Source: Opacimonas sp002292215
Lineage (GTDB): Bacteria; Pseudomonadota; Gammaproteobacteria; Enterobacterales; Alteromonadaceae
Direction of reading: 5' to 3'
NCBI GenBank assembly: GCA_943846745.1
Contig: OX044360.1
Location: forward strand, 1,612,001-1,676,000
DNA length: 64,000 nucleotides
Position numbers and translations under genes: made by a program. How positions within the stretch are numbered: position 1 is the first letter of the stretch; the number at the start of each line of letters is the position of its first letter. Below, one piece after another: positions 53,786 to 62,864 of the stretch. The notes beneath the pieces are model-generated. The model saw only the letters and a program-made list of their open reading frames with translations. It did no database searches and was not told the DNA's origin.

Positions 53786-54886
53786 CTACTTATCTTGTAA
53801 AAAACGCACTAATGTCGTTAATGCCGGATTTCGTATTGCATCTTTTTCAAATAAAATTTCATGCCTAGCGTCAGCTACCACTTCCCACTTTGCACATGGC
53901 ATTTGCTTAACCAGCGTCTGTTGCAATTGATTATCGACTACGCCATCATCTTGTGCGCTTAAGCATAATACCGGCAGCGTGAGTTGAACAGCTTGGGCAT
54001 GTAATCGTGCTAATGCAATATTAGCTGCCGCGATCCATTGATAAGTCACCCCACCTAATTGTGTCTCTGGGTATTGCTGCTGAGATTCCCTAAATCGAGC
54101 ATAACGTAATGAAGATTGCATTAATCGGTTTTGGCTAAAAGCAACAGGTGCATAATCTCCCTGTCCGATAAAATACATTGGTCGACCCAATAACTGACTA
54201 GTCAATAGCCCCAACTTCATCACAATATGCGCGAGCCAAATCGGGAGCGGAACGCGTAAACCAAACATCGGTGCACTAAATACGACTTTTGAGAATTGCT
54301 GAGGGCGTTGCAAGATCGCTAATGCACCGATCGTGCTGCCCATTGAATGGCATAATAATAATGGTTGGGCACAATACTGATACACTACCTCATCAACAAA
54401 GCACAACAAATCATCAACATATTGTTGAAAGTCATCAATATAACCATGCATGGGATTAGGAGAGCTGCGTTGTGATAATCCTTGCCCTCGATGGTCCATA
54501 ATAAATATATCAAAACCGGCATGATATAAGTCGAATATGACCTCTTTATACTTTACATAACTCTCGACCCGACCACTGCTAATGACAAGAGTTTGTCTTT
54601 TTTTTAGCGCTGTACAAGACGCAGAATTAGGTGTTGCAGTCTGACATAGTACTATAGCAAAGGCACATTCAACGCCATCAGCCATACTCAGCATACCTGT
54701 TTGTGCGTGGTGCTCAAACCAATCATCAATCTGTGCACCATGCCCCTGCTGTAATTGGGTTTCCGAGTGCCATTGCGGCTGGGAACATTGGCGCAGCGCA
54801 CACTCCTTAAGTTCTGCTTGCAACTCGTCTTGATTGTTGTTGCCCGAATAATTGATTATGCCATCATTGACTAATTCATCATTCAT
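53786..54886 (-). CDS. pldB: Lysophospholipase L2-like alpha/beta hydrolase
   Basis: A 366-residue alpha/beta hydrolase without a signal peptide. The nucleophile elbow is LLCHSMGSTIGALAIL; the oxyanion region FIMDHRGQGLSQRSSPNPMH and the final His in DARHEILFEKDAIRNPAL complete the triad. It resembles PldB, which cleaves lysophospholipids at the inner membrane. The first 45 residues are Gln/Asn-rich and divergent. Coupled by a one-base overlap to the upstream GrpB gene. Confidence 0.85.
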   Translation of the reverse strand: MNDELVNDGIINYSGNNNQDELQAELKECALRQCSQPQWHSETQLQQGHGAQIDDWFEHHAQTGMLSMADGVECAFAIVLCQTATPNSASCTALKKRQTLVISSGRVESYVKYKEVIFDLYHAGFDIFIMDHRGQGLSQRSSPNPMHGYIDDFQQYVDDLLCFVDEVVYQYCAQPLLLCHSMGSTIGALAILQRPQQFSKVVFSAPMFGLRVPLPIWLAHIVMKLGLLTSQLLGRPMYFIGQGDYAPVAFSQNRLMQSSLRYARFRESQQQYPETQLGGVTYQWIAAANIALARLHAQAVQLTLPVLCLSAQDDGVVDNQLQQTLVKQMPCAKWEVVADARHEILFEKDAIRNPALTTLVRFLQDK

Positions 54887-55431
54887 TAATTCATCTCCGC
54901 TAAAATTCGTTTCACAAAAGCACTTTTGGCTTTGCCATAGGCTTGATGCTCTGTAATACCTTGCTCAAGGATATGTTTTTTGTACTGCATATACTCTTGG
55001 CGTAGTGCCGGTGAATTCAATAACCGTTGCCGAAAATAGCGTTGTTGTAAATGTTCTTTGGAATGATATTCGATAACATGAATATGCACATTTATAATTT
55101 CACCTTGTACAGTGCTGACAGCGATATCTAGACGTGGTCGAAAAGTTGGAAAAAGTGTCTTACCCCACTGCCATTCACAGCCCATAGCTAACAATTTAGG
55201 GACGGTTTGATCTACCAGCGTTTGTTTAGCACTAATATCTCCGGCAACATTCGGATATAAACACGCAATATCAATAACAGCTTTGCCATGCACGCCTATG
55301 GCAGTAGAACCAAAATGCTCATATTGATAATGTTTTGGTAATTGCTGCATGACCCACTGAGCAATTATTACATAATCACAACGCACTGCTTGAAGAGCTG
55401 CAGGTTGGTATTGGTATGGTGCAAAATGCAT
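54886..55431 (-). CDS. GrpB/UPF0157 family nucleotidyltransferase-like protein
   Basis: 181 residues of the GrpB family, with HFGSTAIGVHGKAVIDIACL (the GS motif of nucleotidyltransferase-like folds) and INVHIHVIEYHSKEHLQQRY. Some relatives are fused to dephospho-CoA kinase. Function unknown. It overlaps the lysophospholipase gene by one base and diverges from argC, the place where vibrios and E. coli have argE. Confidence 0.85.
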   Translation of the reverse strand: MHFAPYQYQPAALQAVRCDYVIIAQWVMQQLPKHYQYEHFGSTAIGVHGKAVIDIACLYPNVAGDISAKQTLVDQTVPKLLAMGCEWQWGKTLFPTFRPRLDIAVSTVQGEIINVHIHVIEYHSKEHLQQRYFRQRLLNSPALRQEYMQYKKHILEQGITEHQAYGKAKSAFVKRILAEMN

Positions 55432-55495
55432 GGCATATCCTGTATTAAATTGGTTGTGTCACAAAGGGCATAAAACAAAGTATAACGATCTTTTT

Positions 55496-55534
55496 TATGA
55501 ATATTTATACATTTTATTTGCATAACTATACATT
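55496..55534. promoter_or_regulatory. Tandem ARG boxes (ArgR operator)
   Basis: Two 18-bp boxes, 55496-55513 (TATGAATATTTATACATT) and 55517-55534 (TTTGCATAACTATACATT), separated by exactly 3 bp, the canonical ArgR hexamer arrangement. Each differs from the consensus at only a few positions. The second box overlaps the -35 of the promoter. Confidence 0.88.
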
Positions 55535-55545
55535 TATTGTAAAAT
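55518..55545 (+). promoter_or_regulatory. Promoter of the arg operon
   Basis: -35 TTGCAT (55518-55523), 16 bases, -10 TAAAAT (55540-55545). It overlaps the downstream ARG box, so arginine-loaded ArgR would occlude it. The start near 55552 leaves a leader of about 200 bases before argC. Confidence 0.7.
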
Positions 55546-55593
55546 AATAATTAAATTAGTATTTACACTCTCCCTGCTTGGGCTACTTTCGAG

Positions 55594-55620
55594 TAAATTT
55601 GCGTTGAGTGTGCAAATTTA
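55594..55620 (+). repeat. First leader hairpin of the arg operon
   Basis: TAAATTTGC and GCAAATTTA form a perfect 9-bp stem with a 9-base loop, 11 bases before the terminator-like structure. It could be part of an attenuation switch. Confidence 0.55.
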
Positions 55621-55630
55621 GAGGTAGCTG

Positions 55631-55696
55631 CACTTTTTACCTTTACTTACCAATGAGTCGTGTCATTGATAAGTAAGGGTGAAAGTGGTTTTTCTT
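55631..55696 (+). terminator. Terminator-like hairpin in the argC leader
   Basis: A long stem, about 22 pairs with one internal loop and one mismatch: CACTTT pairs with AAAGTG at the base, and TTACTTA-CAATGA with TCATTG-TAAGTAA higher up, around loop GTCGTG. G then TTTTTCTT follows. It lies after the promoter and 54 bases before the argC start, so it should stop much of the transcription unless relieved. Confidence 0.65.
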
Positions 55697-55749
55697 AATT
55701 ATTCTATGCAAATACATAATAACAGCATGGACACAGGATCCAAACTAAC

Positions 55750-56787
55750 ATGATTAAAACCTGTATTATCGGCGCAAGTGGTTACACAGGCGCAGAATTA
55801 GTCAATATTTTAGCCCATCATGAGGGCTTTGCCTTAGACACACTATATGTCTCAGAGCATTCTACTGATGCCGGCTTACCTATAAGCGCGTGTCATGCTA
55901 GCTTAATTGGCGTCTGCGATTTACCTTTGGTCCCGATTAATGATGCAATCTTAGCGCAAATGGCGTGGGATTGTGATGCCATTTTTCTGGCTACACCACA
56001 TGAAGCAAGCCACGATTGGATGCCCGTTTTAGCGGGTAAGCGCGCGGTTATTTATGATTTATCCGGTGCCTTTCGGATCCAAGACAAAGACGTATTTGCC
56101 CAATATTATGGCTTTGCTCATACCTGCGGAGAATGGCTTGAACAAGCGGTTTATGGCTTGGCAGAATGGTATCCAGAACAAATTAGCAACGCATCCGTCA
56201 TTGCTGTACCAGGGTGTTATCCCACAGCCAGCTTATCAGGATTAAAGCCATTAGCTGCAGCTAACTTGCTGACCTCAACCCGCCCTGTCATTAATGCGGT
56301 ATCCGGTGTCAGCGGCGCAGGTCGTAAAGCCTCTATGACTAACAGTTTTTGTGAGGTGTCACTGCAAGCCTACGGTATTTTGGGTCATCGTCATCAACCA
56401 GAAATCGAAGCGTATTTAGGTCAACCTATTATCTTTACCCCGCATTTAGGTAACTTCAAACGTGGTATTTTGGCGACGATCACGGCTCAATTAAAACCGG
56501 GAACGACATTAGCCCAAGTGCAACAAGCATTTACCCAAGCGTATGCCAACACTCCGTTTGTGCGTTTACGTGCTAGCGCTCCCAAAATCGATGATGTCGT
56601 CAATACTCCCTATTGTGATGTGTATTTTAAATATGATGCAGAAGCAGAATATGTCGTGGTTACTACTGCCATTGATAATGTTTTGAAAGGCGCTGCATCT
56701 CAGGCTGTCCAGTGTGCTAATTTAACGCACAACTACCCGATTACTAGTGGCTTAATTGCCCAGCCTGTTGAGAGCAATACATTATGA
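55750..56787 (+). CDS. argC: N-acetyl-gamma-glutamyl-phosphate reductase
   Basis: Third step of arginine synthesis; NADPH-dependent. 345 residues with IGASGYTGAELVNIL for NADP and active-site Cys156 in AVPGCYPTASL; the late GHRHQPEIEAYL is conserved. First gene of argCBFGHA; its 3' end overlaps argB by four bases. Confidence 0.96.
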   Translation: MIKTCIIGASGYTGAELVNILAHHEGFALDTLYVSEHSTDAGLPISACHASLIGVCDLPLVPINDAILAQMAWDCDAIFLATPHEASHDWMPVLAGKRAVIYDLSGAFRIQDKDVFAQYYGFAHTCGEWLEQAVYGLAEWYPEQISNASVIAVPGCYPTASLSGLKPLAAANLLTSTRPVINAVSGVSGAGRKASMTNSFCEVSLQAYGILGHRHQPEIEAYLGQPIIFTPHLGNFKRGILATITAQLKPGTTLAQVQQAFTQAYANTPFVRLRASAPKIDDVVNTPYCDVYFKYDAEAEYVVVTTAIDNVLKGAASQAVQCANLTHNYPITSGLIAQPVESNTL

Positions 56788-57563
56788 CTAAAGCACCAAC
56801 ACCACTCGTTATAAAAGTGGGAGGTGCATTTATTGATGCGCCTCGGGGTCAAGATGTTTTTTTCCAAAATATCGCTAAATTACAATCCATTAGACCGGTT
56901 GTCATCGTTCATGGTGGCGGTGCAGGTGTCCAAAATTTATTGGAAACACTTGGTTTAGAAAGTCATAAAATTAATGGCCTGCGTGTCACGCCTGCAGAAT
57001 ATATGCCCTATGTAGCAGGTGCATTAGCAGGCACGTACAACACCAAAATGTTAAGTTTTGCGATTGCTCAAAGTATTTCAGCCGTTGGCTTAACCTTAGC
57101 CGATGGCGGGATGACACAATGTAGTATTATCGACCGTCAGTTAGGTGCCGTAGGCGATGCACAACCGCATGCCGCACACCTACCCAAAACCTTACTACAA
57201 ATCGGTCAATTACCCATTATTAACTCAGTCGGCGCATTACCCAATGGTCAGTTAGTAAATGTCAATGCAGATCAAGCTGCAACAGCTATTGCATGTTTAT
57301 TACATGCTGATTTATTATTACTGTCAGATGTACCAGGTGTACTCAATGGTAACAAAGATAAAGTAGAAAGTTTAACGCAAGCGCAAGCCAATCAGTTAAC
57401 TGATGACGGTGTATTAATTGATGGAATGCGGGTCAAAGTCGATGCCGCTTTTACCGCAGCGAATACGCTTAATCGCCCTGTCGTCATTGGCGCTTGGTCA
57501 GATTCAGAAGCATTTTTACGCCCAAACCTTAATGGTGTCGGCACTCATATTTTTCCACAATAA
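56784..57563 (+). CDS. argB: Acetylglutamate kinase
   Basis: 259 residues, amino-acid-kinase fold: VIKVGGAFID, VIVHGGGAGVQNLLE, VNVNADQAATAIACLL and LLLSDVPGVLNG. Phosphorylates N-acetylglutamate, the second step. The short (E. coli-like) form lacking an extra N-terminal helix, so probably not the arginine-inhibited type; here control would fall on ArgA. Confidence 0.96.
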   Translation: MTKAPTPLVIKVGGAFIDAPRGQDVFFQNIAKLQSIRPVVIVHGGGAGVQNLLETLGLESHKINGLRVTPAEYMPYVAGALAGTYNTKMLSFAIAQSISAVGLTLADGGMTQCSIIDRQLGAVGDAQPHAAHLPKTLLQIGQLPIINSVGALPNGQLVNVNADQAATAIACLLHADLLLLSDVPGVLNGNKDKVESLTQAQANQLTDDGVLIDGMRVKVDAAFTAANTLNRPVVIGAWSDSEAFLRPNLNGVGTHIFPQ

Positions 57564-57582
57564 CGCACTGACAGGATGACCT

Positions 57583-58503
57583 ATGCAAGATAATCTATTA
57601 ACGTTCAAAGACACCAGTGTCGAACAAATGCAGGCCTTATTAGCATTAGCCTTGAATGTTAAAAAATCGCCATCCGATTACCGCGACGCCTTAAAAGGTA
57701 AATCGTTGGTCGCTTTATTTGAAAAGCCATCATTGCGCACACGCGTTAGCTTTGATATTGGTATTCAAAAATTAGGTGGGCACCTAGTCTATCTCGACAG
57801 CCAGTCAAATAACTTAGCCGGTCGTGAAGATACCAAAGACATGGCGTTAAACTTATCTTGCTGGTGTGATGGGATTATTGCCCGCGTATTTAAACACGAA
57901 ACATTAGAAGAATTAGCCGAACATGCCAGTGTTCCAGTCGTAAATGCGTTGTGTGATTTGTATCACCCCTGCCAAGCATTAGCTGATTATTTGGCGATGG
58001 CCGAGATTTTCCATGACGTAAAAGGTCGCACGATGGCATATATTGGTGATGGTAATAATGTCACGCATTCACTATTAATCGTAGGTGCATTACTGGGTGT
58101 TAATCAAGTTGTCGTGACACCAGTAGGACATGAAGCCAACCCTGAGATAGTCGCATTAGCCAAAAACCTCGCACAACAAACTGGTGCCAGTATTACTGAA
58201 CTCACGGATATTACCAAGTTAGTGCAAGCTGATGTAATTTATACTGACACATGGTTATCCATGGGCGATAATACGCCATTGGCACAAATCAAAGAAACCT
58301 TTATGCCTTATCAGGTCAATGAAGCGCTCATGCAGCAATGCGGAGCTAAATATGTCATGCATTGCCAACCAGCACATCGTGATCTTGAGATCACCAGCTC
58401 GTTGATCGACTCGCCCGCTTCATTATTAATGATGCAAGCAGAAAACCGCATGCACGCACAAAATGCAATTTTAATTACCTTGTTAGGTAACTACGTTAAT
58501 TAA
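57583..58503 (+). CDS. argF: Ornithine carbamoyltransferase
   Basis: 306 residues. Carbamoyl-phosphate site EKPSLRTRVSFD (the STRT-like loop reads SLRTR), ornithine site DTWLSMGDN (SMG motif) and MHCQPAHRD (HCxPAxR). Makes citrulline from ornithine. 19 bases after argB and very close to argG. Confidence 0.96.
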   Translation: MQDNLLTFKDTSVEQMQALLALALNVKKSPSDYRDALKGKSLVALFEKPSLRTRVSFDIGIQKLGGHLVYLDSQSNNLAGREDTKDMALNLSCWCDGIIARVFKHETLEELAEHASVPVVNALCDLYHPCQALADYLAMAEIFHDVKGRTMAYIGDGNNVTHSLLIVGALLGVNQVVVTPVGHEANPEIVALAKNLAQQTGASITELTDITKLVQADVIYTDTWLSMGDNTPLAQIKETFMPYQVNEALMQQCGAKYVMHCQPAHRDLEITSSLIDSPASLLMMQAENRMHAQNAILITLLGNYVN

Positions 58504-58526
58504 CACTATTGAATAAGAGTACACAC

Positions 58527-59759
58527 GTGAAATCATCTGCAACTAAACCTAATATTAAAAAAGTCGTTTTAGCCTACTCTGGCGGTCTTGATACCTCAGC
58601 CATCATTCCATGGTTAAAAGAAAACTATGACTGTGAAGTCATCGCCTTTGCCGCAGATGTTGGCCAAGGTGATGAAGAACTAGAAGGCTTACATGATAAA
58701 GCCATCGCTAGTGGTGCAAGTGAATGTTACATCATGGATCTAAAACAAGAATTCGTGAAAGATTTTATCTACCCAACGGTCAAAACCGGTGCGGTATATG
58801 AAGGCGAATATTTATTAGGTACATCAATGGCACGTCCTGTTATTGCCAAAGCGCAAGTTGAGATTGCCCGTAAAGTAGGTGCCGATGCCTTATGCCACGG
58901 TTGTACCGGTAAAGGTAATGACCAAGTACGTTTTGAAGGCGCATTTGCAGCCCTTGCCCCTGATTTAACCGTTATCGCCCCTTGGCGTGAGTGGGACATG
59001 GTCTCACGTGAAGATTTATTAGATTATTTAGCTAAACGTAATATTCAAACCACTGCGTCTGTGACTAAAATTTATAGTCGTGATGCCAATGCTTGGCACA
59101 TCTCCCACGAAGGTGGTGAGCTAGAAGATCCTTGGTGTGAACCGACTAAAGGTATTTGGACATTAACCACTGATCCAATGGATGCCCCTGATATCCCAGA
59201 AAAAATCAGCCTGATCTTTGCTGAAGGTGAGTTAACCCATGTTAACGGACAAGCATTTGGTGCCTATGATGCCTTGGTTGAATTGAACCGCATCGCTGCA
59301 CCACATGGTGTTGGCCGAATTGATATTGTTGAAAACCGCTTAGTCGGCATGAAGTCACGTGGCTGTTATGAAACTCCTGGTGGTACAGTATTAGTTAAAG
59401 CATACAAAGCTTTAGAATCTTTAGTATTAGATAAATCAGCGTTGAAATTCCGCGAGCAGTTAGGTCTTGAGTTTGCTCACGTCATGTATGATGGGCGTTG
59501 GTTTACTGCCTTAAATGATGCGTTATTAGCCGGCGCGGATTCATTTGCTAAATTGGTCACAGGTGAAATCGTGATTAAGCTATACAAAGGTTCAGCAACC
59601 GTCACGCAGCGTAAATCACCAAACAGCTTATACTCTGAAGATTTTGCAACGTTTGGTGCTGATGATGTTTATGACCAATCTCATGCCGAAGGCTTTATCC
59701 GTTTATTTAGTTTATCTAGTCGTATCAAAGCGATGCACGACATGGATAAAAAGGGGTAA
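58527..59759 (+). CDS. argG: Argininosuccinate synthase
   Basis: 410 residues. The PP-loop AYSGGLDTSAIIPWLKE binds ATP; GKGNDQVRFE and SRGCYETPGGTVL are family signatures. Joins citrulline and aspartate. I start at GTG 58527 (MKSSATKPNIKK); the frame is open six codons earlier from TTG 58509. Confidence 0.96.
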   Translation: MKSSATKPNIKKVVLAYSGGLDTSAIIPWLKENYDCEVIAFAADVGQGDEELEGLHDKAIASGASECYIMDLKQEFVKDFIYPTVKTGAVYEGEYLLGTSMARPVIAKAQVEIARKVGADALCHGCTGKGNDQVRFEGAFAALAPDLTVIAPWREWDMVSREDLLDYLAKRNIQTTASVTKIYSRDANAWHISHEGGELEDPWCEPTKGIWTLTTDPMDAPDIPEKISLIFAEGELTHVNGQAFGAYDALVELNRIAAPHGVGRIDIVENRLVGMKSRGCYETPGGTVLVKAYKALESLVLDKSALKFREQLGLEFAHVMYDGRWFTALNDALLAGADSFAKLVTGEIVIKLYKGSATVTQRKSPNSLYSEDFATFGADDVYDQSHAEGFIRLFSLSSRIKAMHDMDKKG

Positions 59760-59762
59760 TAC

Positions 59763-61160
59763 ATGGCTTTATGGGGCGGTAGATTTGCCGGCGGAAGCAG
59801 TAATATGTTCCGCCAAGTCAATGATTCAATAGGTTTTGACCAAGTCATGGCAACACAAGACATGACAGGTTCAATTGTATGGTCACGTGCATTATGTAAG
59901 GCTGGCGTATTAACGCAAGCCGAGCAAGCACAACTCGAAGATGCATTAAACCAACTGATAGCCAAAGCTGAACTAGGTGAATTAGATTATCTAGCAGCGG
60001 GTGAAGAAGATATTCATAGCTTCGTCGAAGCAGCATTGACTGAACAATTAGGTGATGTAGCGCGAAAACTACATACTGGCCGCTCTCGTAATGACCAAGT
60101 CGCTACTGATTTTAGGTTATGGGTTAAAGATCACATTGTGATGTTGCGCGCTGATTTAGTCGCATTTATCGGCCAACTAGTCAGCGTCGCTCAAGCTAAC
60201 ACGGATGTGATTTTACCGGGTTATACCCACCTGCAACGTGCTCAACCTGTTCGTTTTGCGCATTGGGCATTAGCCTATGTTGAAATGCTCAAGCGTGACT
60301 TATCGCGTTTAGATGATTTACATACACGTATGAATCAATGTCCTTTAGGCTCTGGTGCACTGGCAGGAACCACTTATCCGGTTGACCGTCATGAAATCGC
60401 AGCACAATTGGGTTTTGACTCTCCTTGTGTCAACAGCTTAGATGCCGTATCTGACCGTGATTTTGTATTAGAATTATTGTTTTGTGCCTCAACTAGTATG
60501 ATGCATATGTCTCGTTTAGCCGAAGATTTAATTTTTTATAATTCTGGTGAAGCGCAATTCATCAAGTTAGGCGACAGCGTCACGTCTGGCTCATCGTTGA
60601 TGCCGCAAAAGAAAAACCCCGATGCATTAGAATTAATGCGTGGTAAATGTGGCCGAATATTTGGCGCATTGCAAGGTTTACTGGTCACCATGAAAGGCTT
60701 ACCGCTTGCCTACAACAAAGACATGCAAGAAGACAAAGAAGGTGCCATTGACGCGGTGACTCAATGGCATATTTGCTTGTCTATTGGTGTCGAAGTCTTA
60801 CAAACGATTACGTTGGACAAAGCACGTTGTGAACAAGCCGCTCAGCAAGGTTATGCGAATGCCACTGAATTAGCTGACTATCTTGTGAGTAAAGGGATCC
60901 CGTTCCGCACAGCTCATGATATTTCCGGTCAAGCAGTTGTGTATGCACTGGGGCAAGGTAAAGCACTCGAAGCCTTGAGCATTCCTGAGTTACAACAATT
61001 TTCGGACACCATCCAAGACGATGTGTATCCAATTTTGCAACTAGAGTATTTAGTGGATAAACGTAATATTCTCGGCGGTACCGGCATAGAGCCAGTGACA
61101 GCAGCGGTCAAAGCAGCGGCAGAATTTGTCGCCCAACAACTACAGTCTCAACAAAGGTAG
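59763..61160 (+). CDS. argH: Argininosuccinate lyase
   Basis: 465 residues of the fumarase/aspartase superfamily with the signature SSLMPQKKNPDALELMRGK and HTGRSRNDQVATDFRLW. Releases arginine and fumarate. In several marine gammaproteobacteria ArgH is fused at its C-terminus to an acetyltransferase domain; here it stops at the normal length and a full argA follows ten bases on. Confidence 0.96.
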   Translation: MALWGGRFAGGSSNMFRQVNDSIGFDQVMATQDMTGSIVWSRALCKAGVLTQAEQAQLEDALNQLIAKAELGELDYLAAGEEDIHSFVEAALTEQLGDVARKLHTGRSRNDQVATDFRLWVKDHIVMLRADLVAFIGQLVSVAQANTDVILPGYTHLQRAQPVRFAHWALAYVEMLKRDLSRLDDLHTRMNQCPLGSGALAGTTYPVDRHEIAAQLGFDSPCVNSLDAVSDRDFVLELLFCASTSMMHMSRLAEDLIFYNSGEAQFIKLGDSVTSGSSLMPQKKNPDALELMRGKCGRIFGALQGLLVTMKGLPLAYNKDMQEDKEGAIDAVTQWHICLSIGVEVLQTITLDKARCEQAAQQGYANATELADYLVSKGIPFRTAHDISGQAVVYALGQGKALEALSIPELQQFSDTIQDDVYPILQLEYLVDKRNILGGTGIEPVTAAVKAAAEFVAQQLQSQQR

Positions 61161-61169
61161 TCTCAGTAC

Positions 61170-62507
61170 ATGGTGCTTTCTCATCAAGATATGATCACGC
61201 TGTTTCGCAATTCAGCACCCTATATCAATGCCCATCGTGGTAAAACGTTTGTGTTGATGATTAGCGGTGAAGCGATAGAAAGCCCGACTCTACCTACGAT
61301 TATCCACGATATTGCATTGCTCAATACCTTGGGCGTGCGAGTGGTGATCGTGCATGGCGCCCGTCCGCAGATTGACGAGCGCATTGAATTACGCAATATC
61401 AAGGGACGGTTTCATGGTGATGTGCGCATCACTGATAAAACCACCTTAGAATGTGTCAAAGACGCGGCCGGTTCGGTACGTTCACAAGTCGAAGCGTTGT
61501 TGACCATGGGGCTGGCCAATTCACCGATGCATGGTGCACAAATACGCGTTGCTTCAGGTAATCTAGTTGTCGCAAAGCCAATGGGCGTTCGTGATGGTGT
61601 CGATTTTGAAAATACTGGATTTGTGCGCAGAATTGATATTCAAGGGATCAATGACCACCTTAACGATGGCTCTATTGTATTGTTATCGCCAATTGGCTAT
61701 TCACCAACAGGCGAAGTATTTAATCTATCGCATGAAGAAGTCGCTACACGGGCAGCAGAAGCACTCGGTGCAAATAAGCTGATTGCTTTTTCCGAATTCA
61801 AAGGGATCATGGAAAAAGTTACTGGCGATACTGGCGCAGAACTCATTTTACATCGTAATATTGAATTAGCTCGTTTCGAAATGTTGATTGACCAAGGTAA
61901 CCTCGTCAATGAACCAAGTGTTATTAATGCGCTGCATAACAGTGTAGAACAAGGTATTCCTCGAGCGCATTGTGTCAGTTATGACATCGATGGTGCGCTG
62001 ATCAAAGAACTGTTTACCCGAGATGGTACCGGTTCACTGGTTATGGAAAACCATTACGAACAACTTCGCCCAGCTGATATTAATGATGTAGGTGGGATCT
62101 TAAGCTTAATCAAACCACTCGAAGAATCAGGTGCATTGGTCAAACGTTCACGCGAACGCTTAGAAAATGAAATCGACCAGTTCACGGTAATCGAACGAGA
62201 CGGTATGATCATCGCCTGTGCCGCGTTATATGCTTATCCCCAAGACCAGCTAGGTGAAATTGCTTGTGTTGCAACCCATGCAGAATATCGTGGCCATAGC
62301 CGTGGTGAGCGGGTTTTAGAAGCATTACGTTCACAAGCAATAGAACAAGGCTTGCATACCTTATTTGTGCTCACGACGCTGACAGCGCATTGGTTTTTGG
62401 AGCAAGGTTTTGTCCCTGGTGATATTAGTGACTTACCGCAACAAAAACAAGAATTGTATAATTTTACGCGTAAATCAAAAGTATTTAAATTAGCGGTTGA
62501 ACGCTAG
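61170..62507 (+). CDS. argA: Amino-acid N-acetyltransferase (N-acetylglutamate synthase)
   Basis: First committed step of arginine synthesis, usually inhibited by arginine. 445 residues, the E. coli length. An amino-acid-kinase-like domain (1-290: RVVIVHGARPQIDERIELRN) carries the arginine site. A C-terminal GNAT domain (about 295-440) has the acetyl-CoA loop EIACVATHAEYRGHSRGERV. Last gene of the arg operon, nine bases after argH. Confidence 0.96.
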   Translation: MVLSHQDMITLFRNSAPYINAHRGKTFVLMISGEAIESPTLPTIIHDIALLNTLGVRVVIVHGARPQIDERIELRNIKGRFHGDVRITDKTTLECVKDAAGSVRSQVEALLTMGLANSPMHGAQIRVASGNLVVAKPMGVRDGVDFENTGFVRRIDIQGINDHLNDGSIVLLSPIGYSPTGEVFNLSHEEVATRAAEALGANKLIAFSEFKGIMEKVTGDTGAELILHRNIELARFEMLIDQGNLVNEPSVINALHNSVEQGIPRAHCVSYDIDGALIKELFTRDGTGSLVMENHYEQLRPADINDVGGILSLIKPLEESGALVKRSRERLENEIDQFTVIERDGMIIACAALYAYPQDQLGEIACVATHAEYRGHSRGERVLEALRSQAIEQGLHTLFVLTTLTAHWFLEQGFVPGDISDLPQQKQELYNFTRKSKVFKLAVER

Positions 62508-62523
62508 AATACAGGCTGAATAT

Positions 62524-62566
62524 GACATACCTATCATTACGTTAGATAAATTATTCTAGGTATGTC
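62524..62566. repeat. Inverted repeat between convergent argA and azlD
   Basis: GACATACCTA (62524-62533) and TAGGTATGTC (62557-62566) are perfect 10-bp arms with a 23-base loop. No T run on either side; it may still end transcription of the two convergent operons or protect their 3' ends. Confidence 0.5.
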
Positions 62567-62864
62567 AGGATAGCAACCAATTAAATCCATAGGCACTGGC
62601 AATACCAATTACAATAGTGCCGAGCATACCCAAGCGCAGTGCAGCAATAAATGTCACACATAGGGCTAGTATATCACCCAAGGTACCCGTTAAAAACTCA
62701 GGCGCAATAATCGCAATAAATACACATCCAGGTGCAATGGACATCATTCGTGTTTGCTTATCGTTTAAGGTTTTATTCCGTAATAACAAAAAGCCAAATA
62801 CACGAGTAAAATAGGTCACCATTCCCATACCGAGGATCGTCAACAACGTCGGATAATCAAGCAT
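62565..62864 (-). CDS. azlD: AzlD-family branched-chain amino acid transport protein
   Basis: A 99-residue membrane protein with three to four helices, starting MLDYPTLLTILGMGMVTYFT at ATG 62864 with AGGGG upstream. Small partner of AzlC; together they export branched-chain amino acids. Overlaps the azlC end by 8 bases. Confidence 0.88.
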   Translation of the reverse strand: MLDYPTLLTILGMGMVTYFTRVFGFLLLRNKTLNDKQTRMMSIAPGCVFIAIIAPEFLTGTLGDILALCVTFIAALRLGMLGTIVIGIASAYGFNWLLS

